From Bradyrhizobium sp. (GTDB lineage: Bacteria > Pseudomonadota > Alphaproteobacteria > Rhizobiales > Xanthobacteraceae): a DNA stretch of 64,000 nucleotides. Positions 46,353-57,182 of the stretch are shown here, piece after piece (the stretch's first letter is position 1; each line of letters starts with the position of its first letter). Where the stretch lies: the NCBI RefSeq assembly GCF_027307225.1, contig NZ_DAHUXJ010000015.1:1-64000 (forward strand), read 5' to 3'. Position numbers and translations under genes: made by a program. The notes beneath the pieces are model-generated. The model was not told the DNA's origin. It saw only the letters and a program-made list of their open reading frames with translations, and searched no databases.

Positions 46353-47110
46353 ATGCGCCGCTACGCCCTTCGGGACGATCAATGGGACAGGATCAAGGAT
46401 ATTTTGCCCGGACGCGAAGGGCATGTGGGGGTAACGGCCAAGGACAACCGGCTGTTTGTAGAAGCGGTGATCTATCGTTATCGGGCCGGCATCCCTTGGC
46501 GGGACTTGCCTGAACGCTTTGGCGATCCGATCAAGATCCATACGCGCTTCTCGCGCTGGGCCAAAAGCGGGGTGTGGAAGAAGCTGTTCGAGATGCTGGC
46601 GAGCGAAGCGGACAATGAGTACGCCATGATCGACAGCACGATCGTACGGGCGCATCAGCACAGTGCCGGCGCCCAAAAAAAGACGGCGAAGACCAGGCGA
46701 TCGGACGCAGCAAAGGCGGGCTGAGCACCAAGATTCATGCCCTTGTCGATGCACTGGGCAATCCGCTGCGGTTTCTGCTGACGCCGGGCCAAGCCCATGA
46801 TCTGGAAGGCGCCGACGCGCTGCTGCCGGATATGGCGGCCGACCTCTTGCTGGCAGACAAGGCCTTCGATGCCGACGAACGGGTGATCGAGCCGTTGCTT
46901 GCACGAGGGAAGTCGTTCGTGATCCCGCCCAAGAGAAACCGCAAGGTCCAACGCGATTTCGACAGAGACGCCTACAAGGCACGTCATCTCATCGAGAACT
47001 TCTTCTGCAAGCTCAAGGAATACCGCGCCATCGCCACCCGCTACGACAAAACCGCCAGAAATTTCCTCGCCGCAATTCACCTCGCGGCTGCTATCATCTG
47101 GCTCAATTGA
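46353..47110 (+). CDS. IS5/IS427-type DDE transposase, two frames joined by -1 shift
   Basis: ORF A (from 46353) encodes the N-terminal DUF4096-type DNA-binding part (RRYALRDDQWDRIKDILPG) and the first acidic residue (MIDSTIVRAHQHS). ORF B, in the -1 frame, supplies the second acidic residue in LLADKAFD and the glutamate in ENFFCKLKEYR. Codons before 46724 read A AAA AAG, a strong -1 slippery heptamer, so a fused product of about 252 aa is likely. Stop at 47110. Confidence 0.9.
46676..46682 (+). promoter_or_regulatory. Programmed -1 frameshift site A AAA AAG
   Basis: Phased exactly on the ORF A codons (CAA AAA AAG). This heptamer is the same as the E. coli dnaX slippery site. The frame it leads to is open to the transposase stop. 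Confidence 0.75.
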
Positions 47111-47138
47111 GGACAGGCCCTAGAACAGGAGACGATAT

Positions 47139-47276
47139 ATGCCCGTTTCAAACGTCATCGTGCTTTTCGGCGCGGTCGCTGCCTTCGCCAGCACGCTCGC
47201 ATGGATCCAACTGCAAACACGGCACCCCGCGATTGCAAGCAAAGCAACAAGGCCTCACAAGAAGCGGCCTTTCTAG
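47139..47276 (+). CDS. Small membrane peptide (45 aa) cut off from its promoter by the IS
   Basis: Below the track's length limit. AGGAG lies seven bases before the ATG at 47139. The product has one hydrophobic helix (VIVLFGAVAAFASTLAWIQL) and a basic tail (RPHKKRPF). The IS ends 18 bp upstream, so its own promoter is gone; reconstructing the site puts the FixK box at the usual distance. Followed by an 82-aa gene 44 bp on. Confidence 0.6.
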   Translation: MPVSNVIVLFGAVAAFASTLAWIQLQTRHPAIASKATRPHKKRPF

Positions 47277-47320
47277 TTCAATCTGCGTCGCCTCGGATTT
47301 CGGATCTCGAAAGGCAGATA

Positions 47321-47569
47321 ATGAGCGATATAGTTCAATTTCTTGCAATGCCGTTTGACCTCACCGATCGCGGCCTCGTCGCAGGCGAACCGTTCAAATG
47401 CGCCAGTCCAGGAGCCGCGATCGAGCGCGCCAAAGGCTATTGGAACACGTTGGGCCACGCCGGCGCGGTAGCCTTCGTGCGCTTTGACTATCCGGTGACG
47501 AGGACCACCCTTCTCCGGCGATTTGGCAATGTGCCGGGTGTACCAGTAGAGTCCGCGCCCGAAGACTGA
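47321..47569 (+). CDS. Small soluble protein of unknown family
   Basis: An 82-aa protein opening MSDIVQFLAMPFDLTDRGLVAGEP with a later AAIERAKGYWNTLGHAGAVAF. AAGG precedes the ATG. It probably shares the transcript with the 45-aa gene and would be affected by the IS. No catalytic motif seen. Confidence 0.55.
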   Translation: MSDIVQFLAMPFDLTDRGLVAGEPFKCASPGAAIERAKGYWNTLGHAGAVAFVRFDYPVTRTTLLRRFGNVPGVPVESAPED

Positions 47570-47588
47570 AGGGGTGGCTGGAAATCGA

Positions 47589-48797
47589 CTATGCTGAGAG
47601 TTCGCTCGTGACTAGATCGCCCGCCGCAGTCTCCAGCTCGCGACCCAACCTCTCGCGCGCCGCATCCCAAATGCGGGCCGCAATCTGCGGCTCACGGTCC
47701 ATCAGACTATGCAGATCAGCCGCGTCCAGCGCGAGCAATCGTGTATGACACAGCGCGACAACCGTCGCCGAGCGTCGCGATTGCCGCAGAGCCGCGACCT
47801 CACCGAAGAAATCTCCGCCACCAAGGCGAACATGCTGGTGACGCAGTTTAATTTCGACCTCGCCATCCACGATTAAATACATCGAATGAGCGGGCTCGCC
47901 ACGCCTGGCAATAATTGTTCCCTTGTCGACTTTTTGTGCGCGCAACAGTTTCATCACATCGGCGATCTGCACAGCGGTCAGTTCGCCGAATAGCGGGATC
48001 CGCGCGACCAGCCCCCAGGTGACGACGAAATCCCGGCGGTGAACCTCATTGGCAAAGGCGGTCGCGACAATGCCGACCGGCAATGCGACCATCAGAAGAC
48101 CCACGAAGATCGCCAACGAGGCGATGAGACGGCCCGTCACCGTGATCGGCACCGCGTCACCGTAACCGATCGTGCCAAGCGTCACGATCGCCCACCACAT
48201 CGCGTCGGGAATGGTGCCGAATTTGTCAGGCTGCGCGGCGCCTTCGGCCAGATGCATGAGCGCGGCAGCGATCAGAGTGGCTCCGCAAAGGATCACGAAG
48301 CAGCCGAGCAGAGCGCGGCGCTCGGCATAAAGTGCCTCAAGCAACGAGCGCATCGCAGGCGAATAGCGCGTCAGCTTGAAGAAGCGAATTAGCCGCAGCA
48401 CCAGGAGCGCCTTAAAATCGGCGGCTACGGCGAATGAGAGCCAAAAGGGCAAGACGGCTGCAAGATCGACGATCCCGGCCGGACTCGCCGCGAAACGCAG
48501 ACGGGATTGGATGGCGCCCTGACGCCGCCATGGCGGGTGTTCAATCGCGGTCCATAGCCGCACCAGGTATTCGAAAGAGAAGGTCGCCAGCGCGACGAAC
48601 TCGATGATTTCGAACAACGAGCCATACACGTTGGTCAGCCTCGGCACTGATTCCAGAACGGTCGCTGCAAGCGTGACAACGATCAGACCGATCAGGATCC
48701 AGTTAACCGTCGCGCTGAGCCGGCCGGCCGCCGGCCCTGACTCAAACACATTGTAGAGCCTTGGGCGCAGTTGGCCGAGGCGGTGAAGTCGCGACAC
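47589..48797 (-). CDS. Cyclic-nucleotide-gated K+ channel (MlotiK1-type)
   Basis: A voltage-gated-like channel with about six helices, the selectivity filter TLGTIGYGD, an S4-like run (LVLRLIRFFKLTRYSP), and a C-terminal cyclic-nucleotide domain (GELTAVQIADVMKLL, GEPAHSMYLIVDGEVEIK, GGGDFFGEVAALRQSRRSATV). It resembles the MlotiK1 cAMP-gated K+ channel. The track frame overlaps the DUF2892 gene; I prefer a GTG at 48797, giving 402 aa, but the start is unsure. Confidence 0.85.
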   Translation of the reverse strand: MSRLHRLGQLRPRLYNVFESGPAAGRLSATVNWILIGLIVVTLAATVLESVPRLTNVYGSLFEIIEFVALATFSFEYLVRLWTAIEHPPWRRQGAIQSRLRFAASPAGIVDLAAVLPFWLSFAVAADFKALLVLRLIRFFKLTRYSPAMRSLLEALYAERRALLGCFVILCGATLIAAALMHLAEGAAQPDKFGTIPDAMWWAIVTLGTIGYGDAVPITVTGRLIASLAIFVGLLMVALPVGIVATAFANEVHRRDFVVTWGLVARIPLFGELTAVQIADVMKLLRAQKVDKGTIIARRGEPAHSMYLIVDGEVEIKLRHQHVRLGGGDFFGEVAALRQSRRSATVVALCHTRLLALDAADLHSLMDREPQIAARIWDAARERLGRELETAAGDLVTSELSA

Positions 48798-48823
48798 GTT
48801 CTGTTTCCACTTGCTCGAGCCAG

Positions 48824-49039
48824 TCAGGCGGAGCGATCGAGCCGCCCGTAGGTGGAAAGACCAAGGACGCCATAGAGCGGGCAATAGAGGAAAAGAGCAG
48901 TGGCCAGCAAGTAAGCGCCGAACAATCCCGCTAGGAAGAGGCCGTCGGCGGAAATTCCATCCTTGAGAAAATAAGCAACGACTGCAAGTCCCAGCATCGC
49001 GCGAACTACTTGATCGACAATTCCGATGTTGCGGGGCAT
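48824..49039 (-). CDS. DUF2892 (YgaP-like) small membrane protein
   Basis: A 71-aa two-helix membrane protein opening MPRNIGIVDQVVRAMLGLAVV, the DUF2892 signature. AGGAGA is seven bases before the ATG at 49039, and a perfect FixK box is 67 bp upstream. The K+ channel gene follows on the same strand. Confidence 0.8.
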   Translation of the reverse strand: MPRNIGIVDQVVRAMLGLAVVAYFLKDGISADGLFLAGLFGAYLLATALFLYCPLYGVLGLSTYGRLDRSA

Positions 49040-49099
49040 TTCCAGTCTCCTGGTTAAGATCACGAAAACATTTCTAACCCCGATATGCCTTGGCGTGCG

Positions 49100-49113
49100 T
49101 TGATCTCGATCAA
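49100..49113. promoter_or_regulatory. FixK/FNR-type box, leftward of a tandem pair
   Basis: Perfect TTGA-TCTCGA-TCAA, 67 bp upstream of the DUF2892 gene. A second box lies 26 bp away, centre to centre. Confidence 0.8.
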
Positions 49114-49125
49114 CCGGCGACAGAC

Positions 49126-49139
49126 TTGATCCAGCTCAA
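49126..49139. promoter_or_regulatory. FixK/FNR-type box, rightward of a tandem pair
   Basis: Perfect TTGA-TCCAGC-TCAA, 68 bp upstream of the CBS gene at 49201. Confidence 0.8.
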
Positions 49140-49200
49140 TGACGGTATCGCAGTTTGCCACATGATTTGCGCCACTAGACCTGTGATCGGAGAGGCCGCC

Positions 49201-49686
49201 ATGTATGAATTTCTCGAGGAGACGGTTCAACACGACATGATGCAACCGGCCAGGGCGGTCGCGGCGGAGATTACGCTAGGTGATCTCTTGCGTCTGTTCA
49301 CCGCCGACAACGTGGATGCCTATCCGGTCGAGAGCAATGGCCGACTGTGCGGGATCGTCTCGAAGGGCGATGCAGTGAGGGCTTTCGCTCCTGGACGGGC
49401 CGGCATCCCGCCGCACTACGATGATGCGATGGGCACGACCGTCGAACAGATCATGTCGCGCCATGTGATGACAGTCGATGCCGAGACCAAGTTACAGTGC
49501 GTGCTGCACCTGATGGAAAAGCACCGCATCAAGAGCCTGCCTGTTGTCGACGCCGGCAACCGGCTCCTGGGTCTGATCGCACGTGAGAACGTTATCCGGG
49601 CCCTCGCACGCTGCAACCGGCGCCAGCCTTCGGCACAGGCCCCTACCACTTGTCGCCCCGCCTGTCGGTCACAAGCGATCGCCTAG
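49201..49686 (+). CDS. CBS-domain pair protein
   Basis: A 161-aa protein with two CBS repeats. The second is clear (TTVEQIMSRHVMTVDAETKLQCV...KSLPVVDAGNRLLGLIARE); the first is atypical (MMQPARAVAAEITLGDLLRLF). GGAGAGG precedes the ATG and a FixK box is 68 bp upstream. Likely an adenine-nucleotide sensor. It ends 8 bp from the convergent fixJ stop. Confidence 0.85.
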   Translation: MYEFLEETVQHDMMQPARAVAAEITLGDLLRLFTADNVDAYPVESNGRLCGIVSKGDAVRAFAPGRAGIPPHYDDAMGTTVEQIMSRHVMTVDAETKLQCVLHLMEKHRIKSLPVVDAGNRLLGLIARENVIRALARCNRRQPSAQAPTTCRPACRSQAIA

Positions 49687-49693
49687 CCTCGCC

Positions 49694-50305
49694 TCACAGG
49701 CCTGCAGCCAGCGCAATTCGCATCAATTCTGACATGCTGCGTGCAGCGGTCTTCGCCATGAGATTGGCACGATAAACCTCGACCGTACGTGGACTGATAC
49801 TGAGATCGTGCGCGATAACCTTATTGATCTTCCCCGCCACCAGCCCTTGCAGCACATCGCGCTCGCGCGGTGACAGCTCCGCCAACCGCGCCTCGGCCTC
49901 CTTCCTCGACGAACTTTCGTCTGCCGCCGCCGGCCTCGTCTCAAGGGCTGCACGGATCGACTCGAGCAGCGCAGTATCGTCGAACGGCTTTTCGATGAAA
50001 TCCACGGCGCCCGCCTTCATCGCCTCAACGGCGAGCGCTACGTCGCCGTGGCCGGTGATCAGAATCACGGGGCAGGATGATCCGTCACCTTTCAGCTTTC
50101 TGACCAGCTCGATCCCGTTCATTCCAGGCATCCGGATGTCCGATATCACGCAGGTCGGTCGCGCGGCGTTCACGCCAGCGAGGAAGGCGTCAGCCGTCTC
50201 ATAGGCCTGCGGCCTGTATCCATTGACGTCGAGCAGAAATGCAAGGGAATCCCGCATCGCCGAGTCATCGTCGATGACGTAAATGATCGTCTTATCGTCC
50301 ATCAT
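49694..50305 (-). CDS. fixJ: FixJ response regulator
   Basis: A 203-aa two-domain regulator. The receiver has the acidic pocket VIDDD, phospho-acceptor [14 protein letters not shown] and the conserved Lys in EKPFDD; the C-terminal LuxR-type helix-turn-helix is [12 protein letters not shown]...[16 protein letters not shown]. Phosphorylated by FixL under low oxygen, it activates fixK. The start overlaps fixL by 14 bp. It ends 8 bp from the CBS gene's end. Confidence 0.96.
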   Translation of the reverse strand: MMDDKTIIYVIDDDSAMRDSLAFLLDVNGYRPQAYETADAFLAGVNAARPTCVISDIRMPGMNGIELVRKLKGDGSSCPVILITGHGDVALAVEAMKAGAVDFIEKPFDDTALLESIRAALETRPAAADESSSRKEAEARLAELSPRERDVLQGLVAGKINKVIAHDLSISPRTVEVYRANLMAKTAARSMSELMRIALAAGL

Positions 50306-51734
50306 GCGCCTCCATTTCGGCGAAAGGGAGCGTGAATTCGAACACGGTGCCGCCGCCGCTATTGGCATGCGCCGCGATGCGGCCGCCATGCGCCTCGATG
50401 ATGGTTCGGCAGATTGAAAGGCCCACTCCCATGCCATTTACCTTGCTGGTTACGAATGGTTGGAACAGCTTTTCCGCGATCTCCGGCGCGATTCCGGTGC
50501 CGGTATCGGCGATCGAGAAGAATGCGAAGCCGTCGTTGCCGGTGACGCCGATGGTCATCTCGCGCCGGCCCGTCGTCTCCATCGCCTCGATGCCGTTTCT
50601 GATCAGATTGAGCGCGACCTGCTGGATCTGGACCTTGTCGGCCACGATGTCGGGAAGATCGTGGTCGCAGCGAAGCGATACGCGCACGCCCTGTTCCCTG
50701 GCGCCGACCAGCGCCAGCGCTGCGGCTTCCTCAAGCAGCGTCGCGGGGCTCTCGATCGTATGCTCGGTCTCTCCCTTGGCCACGAACTCGCGTAGCCGCT
50801 TGATGATATCGCCAGCCCGCAACGCCTGGTCGGCGCTGCGATCCATCGCCTCGCGCACGCGATCCTTGTCGACTTCTTTCGCTTTCAGCAGCGTCGAGGC
50901 ACCGCGCAGATAGTTCGTGATCGCCGATAGCGGCTGATTGAGCTCGTGCGCGAGCGAGGAAGCCATCTCGCCCATGGCGGTCAGTCGCGAGACGTGAACG
51001 AGCTCCGACTGCAGTTCCTGCATGCGGCGTTCCTGGGTCCGGCGTTCGGTCAGGTCTCGGACAAAGCCGGTGAAGTACCGCTCGGAGCCGGCCTTGGCCT
51101 CACCGACTGCAAGCTCCATCGGAAATGTCGAGCCGTCCTTGCGCTCGCCGACCACGATCCGTCCGATACCGATGATGCGGCGTTCGCCGGTCATGCGATA
51201 GCGGTCGAGATAGCCGTCATGCTCCTGCCGATAGGGTGACGGCATCAAAATCGAGACGTTCTTTCCGAGCACCTCGGCGGCCGACCAGCCAAACAGACGT
51301 TCCGCGGTGACGCTGAAGGAACGCATGATGCCGCGATCGTCGATCAAGACCATCGCTTCCGGCACCGTGTCCAGGATCGATTGCAGCTGCGCCTGACGGT
51401 AACGGGCATCTTCCGTTTCGCGCAGAAGGCGGTTGCCGATCACGCCAAGGATCGGTCCCATTACTGCAAAGAAGGAGACATCGATCAGGTTCGCCGGGTT
51501 GTTATAAAGGCTTGCTCCCAGGAAATAGGCGCTGCTCGCAAGACAGAGCACGGTGGCGAAGATCGCGGGCCCCTGCCCGCCGACGAAGGCCGCGAAGACC
51601 ACGACCGGCACATAAATGACGGTGAAAGTACGGTCCTCGAAGTAGCGATGCGGCATCAGGCGGACGACGAATATGAAAGCCGCCGCCGCCGCAGTCGACC
51701 CATAGCGAAACCACAGTCGGCGTTGTGTCGCCAT
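50292..51734 (-). CDS. fixL: FixL oxygen-sensing histidine kinase
   Basis: A 480-aa membrane kinase with about four N-terminal helices, a PAS region, and a heme-PAS domain with the proximal histidine in [14 protein letters not shown] followed by [20 protein letters not shown]. The H-box is [16 protein letters not shown]1 and G2 boxes are [18 protein letters not shown] and GMGVGLS. Oxygen bound to the heme inhibits it. It controls fixK via FixJ, and so most of this window. Confidence 0.96.
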   Translation of the reverse strand: MATQRRLWFRYGSTAAAAAFIFVVRLMPHRYFEDRTFTVIYVPVVVFAAFVGGQGPAIFATVLCLASSAYFLGASLYNNPANLIDVSFFAVMGPILGVIGNRLLRETEDARYRQAQLQSILDTVPEAMVLIDDRGIMRSFSVTAERLFGWSAAEVLGKNVSILMPSPYRQEHDGYLDRYRMTGERRIIGIGRIVVGERKDGSTFPMELAVGEAKAGSERYFTGFVRDLTERRTQERRMQELQSELVHVSRLTAMGEMASSLAHELNQPLSAITNYLRGASTLLKAKEVDKDRVREAMDRSADQALRAGDIIKRLREFVAKGETEHTIESPATLLEEAAALALVGAREQGVRVSLRCDHDLPDIVADKVQIQQVALNLIRNGIEAMETTGRREMTIGVTGNDGFAFFSIADTGTGIAPEIAEKLFQPFVTSKVNGMGVGLSICRTIIEAHGGRIAAHANSGGGTVFEFTLPFAEMEAHDGR

Positions 51735-51789
51735 TTAATGACCCGATCCGATGCGAATGCGCTTTGCCAATAGTTGTGCTACCGGTTCC

Positions 51790-52053
51790 TCATAGCATAC
51801 TGGGCGGTCCGGCCGGCAAGGGGCTTACGCAGAAAGCCACTCTTGACGACGGCTGGTTCTTGGCGGACCAGAGGCGCCAATGCGTCGGGTTGATCACGAC
51901 ACGTTCATGGCTCGCCGCTCTGACCCATCTACTGGCAGTACGGCGGCCGGCGAAAACCAGCGGATGCAGATCATTTCCCTCAACGACAGCAAGTTCAAAG
52001 TCGCGGTCATAAGGGGCGGTTGAAACGCCTTGTCACACCGATTGCTGGTCCAT
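51790..52053 (-). pseudogene. PTHWR-family copy 3 with nonsense codon
   Basis: From ATG 52053 the frame reads MDQQSV, then TGA where copy 2 has tryptophan (MDESSVW), and continues open with VSTAPYDRDFELAVVEG, FAGRRT and NPTHWRLWSAK to a stop at 51790. A TGG-to-TGA change is sufficient. Sequence is otherwise well kept, so the lesion looks recent or is an error. No FixK box is seen upstream. Confidence 0.75.
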
Positions 52054-52197
52054 CGTCTCGATCTCGCCGGCGCCGCAAGGCGGGGGCTTCGATCAGCATT
52101 GCGATCGTTCGACGACCGCCCCTGTAAGGAAACAACACTAGAGACAAGCGGCTTGCAGGCACTGCGGTATGTCAAGCCTCGCGGCCCCGGCACAAAA

Positions 52198-52807
52198 TTA
52201 ATCTGGGGCGGCCATGACGATGCGGATCAGTTCCGCGGTATTCTTGCCCCGAGCTTTCGCAAGATGTTGTAGCGATGATCTTCGACCGTGCGAGGGCTGA
52301 TGCTGAGCTACTTGCTTATTTCCTTGCTCGATGCACCGAATATGCTTCGTTGCAGTGTTTCGCGCTCTCGAGACGTCAGATGTTCACGGTCGGGAAAGTC
52401 GACCGGCTCTCCTCGCCGCATGGGCGGGCGCGAACTAATCGCATCCTTCAACCTGGAGACGACATCGCTGCCACAGAACGGCTTTTCAACAATATCGAAA
52501 GCACCATGTTTCATTGCTTTGACCGCCGTCGCGATATCTCCTGTGCCCGAAATCATTAAAATCGGCGCAGAGTAATCCTCTGTGCGAAGCTCATTGAGGA
52601 TATCGAGGCCAGCGCCGTCCGAAATCTGCAGATCGAGGAAGATGCAAGCAGGCCTCTGTTACGAGCCGAGGCCATCAAAGAGACGCTGTCCGCGAAGCAG
52701 ACGACTTTGTAACCCTCTTTGGAGAGAACAAGGGACAGCACGTCGCGCACGGCAGCGTCATCGTCAACGACGTAGATTTCGGCGTGCCCCGCTGGCTCGT
52801 TTCGCAT
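52198..52807 (-). pseudogene. FixJ/LuxR-type response regulator, three lesions
   Basis: The reading starts with IYVVDDDAAVRDVLS and continues in another frame as CIFLDLQISDGAGLDILNEL...ILMISGTGDIATAVKAMKHGAFDIVEKPF. The HTH begins LTSRERETLQ and is cut by TAG just before [16 protein letters not shown]; a last frameshift precedes NTAELIRIVMAAPD. So a receiver-HTH protein like FixJ has two frameshifts and one nonsense codon. Lies 0.5 kb beyond fixL in the same direction. Not functional. Confidence 0.85.
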
Positions 52808-52989
52808 GATTGTTCTTCAAATTGGACGGAACGTTAGCCGTTGCGCCAGGTGCTGACAAAATTAGAGGCGATCCCTCGTGGCCCCGGAGATCCCATGTCG
52901 ACGACGAGGCGGAAGCCCGGATTGGCAAGCTGGGCATAGTCGGCCGGGACGTCGCCAGAGCGGCTGCCGCGAAATCGAATTTATATTTG

Positions 52990-53424
52990 TCAGCAACAGG
53001 GTCCGCGATCGGGAGCAACATTGAGCTTTGACGGCGCCCCAAGCGCATCGATTGTATAGCTATTAGCGCAGTATTCCCGATGATTAAGCACCGCCGTCCC
53101 CGCGTCGAGCTCCCGGTGACAGCGTCGCTTTGCGACGCACAGCGCGCATACCACCGCCATGTCACGCATGACACCCGGCTCCTCGCGCGCAATGCTCGTC
53201 CCGTCGAGGCCGAGCGCCGCCAGTAGTTTTGGAAGTTCGCCAGCGCCTTGCCGACCACGAGCTGCGAGGGTCTCGAGCTCTGTCCGCGAGATGCGGAGCT
53301 CCTGGGCGATAGCCTCAACGTCGCATGCGCTGAGACTGCGGATGTCAGCCACGTCACGGAGCCGACCTAACCAATCTGAAAGCCTCGCAATGAACTGGTC
53401 TCTGATTGACGCTGCCGATGCCAT
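52990..53424 (-). CDS. Four-cysteine DUF6455-like protein, copy C
   Basis: A 144-aa protein with an N-terminal helical part (DQFIARLSDWLGRLRDVAD) and VMRDMAVVCALCVAKRRC then EYCANSYT: C-x2-C-x5-C-x16-C. The ATG at 53424 has GGGAGG upstream. A TTGC-type FixK box is 63 bp upstream. Closest in pattern to copy A. Function unknown. Confidence 0.76.
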   Translation of the reverse strand: MASAASIRDQFIARLSDWLGRLRDVADIRSLSACDVEAIAQELRISRTELETLAARGRQGAGELPKLLAALGLDGTSIAREEPGVMRDMAVVCALCVAKRRCHRELDAGTAVLNHREYCANSYTIDALGAPSKLNVAPDRGPCC

Positions 53425-53480
53425 CGCATCCTCCCGCAGGTTGTTTGAGGTCCAGTATCGACCCACAGACGCCACCTTCA

Positions 53481-53494
53481 TTGCGTCAGATCAA
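53481..53494. promoter_or_regulatory. FixK/FNR-type box, TTGC variant
   Basis: TTGC-GTCAGA-TCAA, 63 bp upstream of four-cysteine copy C, matching the common spacing here. Confidence 0.6.
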
Positions 53495-53661
53495 ACACAA
53501 AGCCGAACTGATGCGGCTGCTCCGGGAGGGAGGCGCCTCGCATCGCGATCCATGACGATCTGCAGCGTGTTATCTGGGGCACGGTGCTCGAACAGGCCAA
53601 AGCTCACCGCTCGCATTTCATTCTTTTCGCTTGAGCCGCCTGAAATGATCGAATTTCGCGA

Positions 53662-53829
53662 TTAGTATATACTCAATTTACTCTTGACCATTCCCTGCCG
53701 GCGTTCGGTCGAGAGACGTAGAGCATTCGCCGCGACCTTCTCCCGGAATCCATCGATCACGTGGTTGCTGGTCGCGCTGCACACGAGCCTCACGCCGATG
53801 TCAAATACCGCGACAATCTTTTCATTCAC
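53662..53829 (-). CDS. Possible 55-aa small protein
   Basis: Open from a GTG at 53829, reading VNEKIVAVFDIGVRLVC...NHVIDGFREKVAANALRL, with protein-like composition. The ribosome binding site is weak (AGGAAG 11 bases away). No family recognised; may be a shadow. Confidence 0.3.
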   Translation of the reverse strand: MNEKIVAVFDIGVRLVCSATSNHVIDGFREKVAANALRLSTERRQGMVKSKLSIY

Positions 53830-54050
53830 CAGGAGATGAGCTTCCTTCTATGCATCGGCACCTCCCCCGCGCAAGTTTTGCGACGCGGAGGCCGATCGAC
53901 CTCACTCGACTCCAGTGCCAGCATCGCGATGGTGATCCAGGTCCGAACACTGACAACTCCTCTTGCTGCAAATTTGGCGTGAGGATCCTGCACCATGATT
54001 TCCGGCACCCCATAAGAGATGCGGGACTAGGTTATCACTCCTATACAATG

Positions 54051-54638
54051 TCAGGCGAACGCCGAGAGGACCGCCGCGAGACCATCGGTTACCACGTCGA
54101 TCGGCTGCAGCCCGTCCACAATATGGAGTAAACCTTGCGACCGATAGTATTCGGTGACTGGAGCGGTCTGCGCGCGGTATGCTTTTAGGCGGGTCTTGAA
54201 GACTTCGGGGTTATCGTCGCGGCGCACCGGCTGGCCGTTGTTTTCCGCTTCCTCGGCACGGCCTTTGATGCGGACCAGAAGCACGTCTTCATCGACCTCT
54301 AGTTCAAGAACTGCGTCGAGTCCGATTGCCCTGGCTTCCAGTTCCCGATCGAGGGCTTCAGCTTGCGCCACCGTCCGGGGAAACCCATCGAGGATAAAGC
54401 CGCTGGCGGCTTCCGAATGGTCCATTCGAGCGGCAACGACCGCAATGACGACATCGTCAGGCACGAGATCCCCGCGCGCCATGATATCTTTGACACGCGC
54501 TCCGAGCGCCGAGCCTGCGGCTACCGCTTCGCGCAACATGTCCCCGGTCGAGAGTTGTGGAATGGCAAAGCGTTTGGCCATTCTGGTGGCCTGCGTCCCT
54601 TTTCCCGCGCCCGGCGGCCCCAACAGAACCAGTCTCAT
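54051..54638 (-). CDS. adk: Adenylate kinase
   Basis: A 195-aa enzyme (AMP + ATP to 2 ADP). It has the P-loop GPPGAGKGTQ, AMP-binding region TGDMLREAV and LDGFPRTVAQA, and the short-lid form typical of rhizobial enzymes. GGGGAGA precedes the ATG. It sits 25 bp after acs, so it may recycle AMP made by acetyl-CoA synthetase. Probably a second copy, since adk is usually with ribosomal protein genes. Confidence 0.94.
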   Translation of the reverse strand: MRLVLLGPPGAGKGTQATRMAKRFAIPQLSTGDMLREAVAAGSALGARVKDIMARGDLVPDDVVIAVVAARMDHSEAASGFILDGFPRTVAQAEALDRELEARAIGLDAVLELEVDEDVLLVRIKGRAEEAENNGQPVRRDDNPEVFKTRLKAYRAQTAPVTEYYRSQGLLHIVDGLQPIDVVTDGLAAVLSAFA

Positions 54639-54662
54639 CACTATCTCCCCTATGCAATCAGC

Positions 54663-56611
<1,949 letters not shown>

Positions 56612-56758
56612 CGGATATCCATCCTTCCATCCCTTGACCCACACTCTCTCTGTGGCCTGCAAGGCGCCTCATTTTCTATTTCATCCAGCCGCCGTCATTC
56701 CTTCGCGAACCGATGCCTACATCAAAGTGGTCGGGACCACGGCCGAAAGTCATGCTGA

Positions 56759-57109
56759 TCACGGGATCGCAGCCCGAGCCGGCAAACATACCTGCGAGCG
56801 CGTCAAGAACCGCACTTCTCGGCCGTTATCGAGGGAGAACATCCCACCCCGACCGGGAACGACATCGATGATGAGGTCGGTGTGCTTCCACGCTTCGAAC
56901 TGCGAGGCGCTGATGTAGACCGGAGCACCGCCGATATGACCCAGCAGAACGTCGGTGTCCCCGATAATGAATCCGTCCTTCGGATAACACATCGGCGACG
57001 ACCCATCGCAGCAGCCTCCCGACTGATGAAACAAGACTGGACCGTGCTCCCGGACAATTTCTTCGATGAGCCGGAGAGCTGCCGGCGTCGCTGATACCTT
57101 CTCTTCCAA
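56759..57109 (-). CDS. DUF779 protein, aldehyde dehydrogenase partner
   Basis: A 116-aa protein of the DUF779 family that regularly accompanies acetaldehyde dehydrogenases. Typical motifs are FHQSGGCCDGSSPMCYP and QFEAWKHTDLIIDVVPGRG. I chose a TTG at 57109 with GGAGG five bases upstream; a longer frame reaches 57169. It follows aldehyde dehydrogenase in the same direction. Function unproven; metal binding through the cysteines is possible. Confidence 0.82.
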   Translation of the reverse strand: MEEKVSATPAALRLIEEIVREHGPVLFHQSGGCCDGSSPMCYPKDGFIIGDTDVLLGHIGGAPVYISASQFEAWKHTDLIIDVVPGRGGMFSLDNGREVRFLTRSQVCLPARAAIP

Positions 57110-57182
57110 ACGTGCCTCCGTATGCGCGGAAAAGTTACCGACGCGGATGAACAATGTCCGCGCCGGCAAGTCTGGGGAGAAC

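Larger units (their letters stand above)
46275..47120 (+). mobile_element. IS5-family (IS427-type) insertion sequence
   Basis: An 846-bp element. The terminal inverted repeats share their first 16 bases, GGGCCTGTCCTCAATT. TA (or CTAG, depending on boundary choice) flanks both ends as target duplication. It carries one transposase in two overlapping frames. It looks intact at its ends and structurally complete. It inserted between a FixK box and the small gene at 47139. Confidence 0.92.

Noticed and set aside
52764-53357. 197-aa minus-strand ORF
   Set aside because: Overlaps four-cysteine copy C in another frame; the annotated frame has the conserved cysteines and ribosome binding site.
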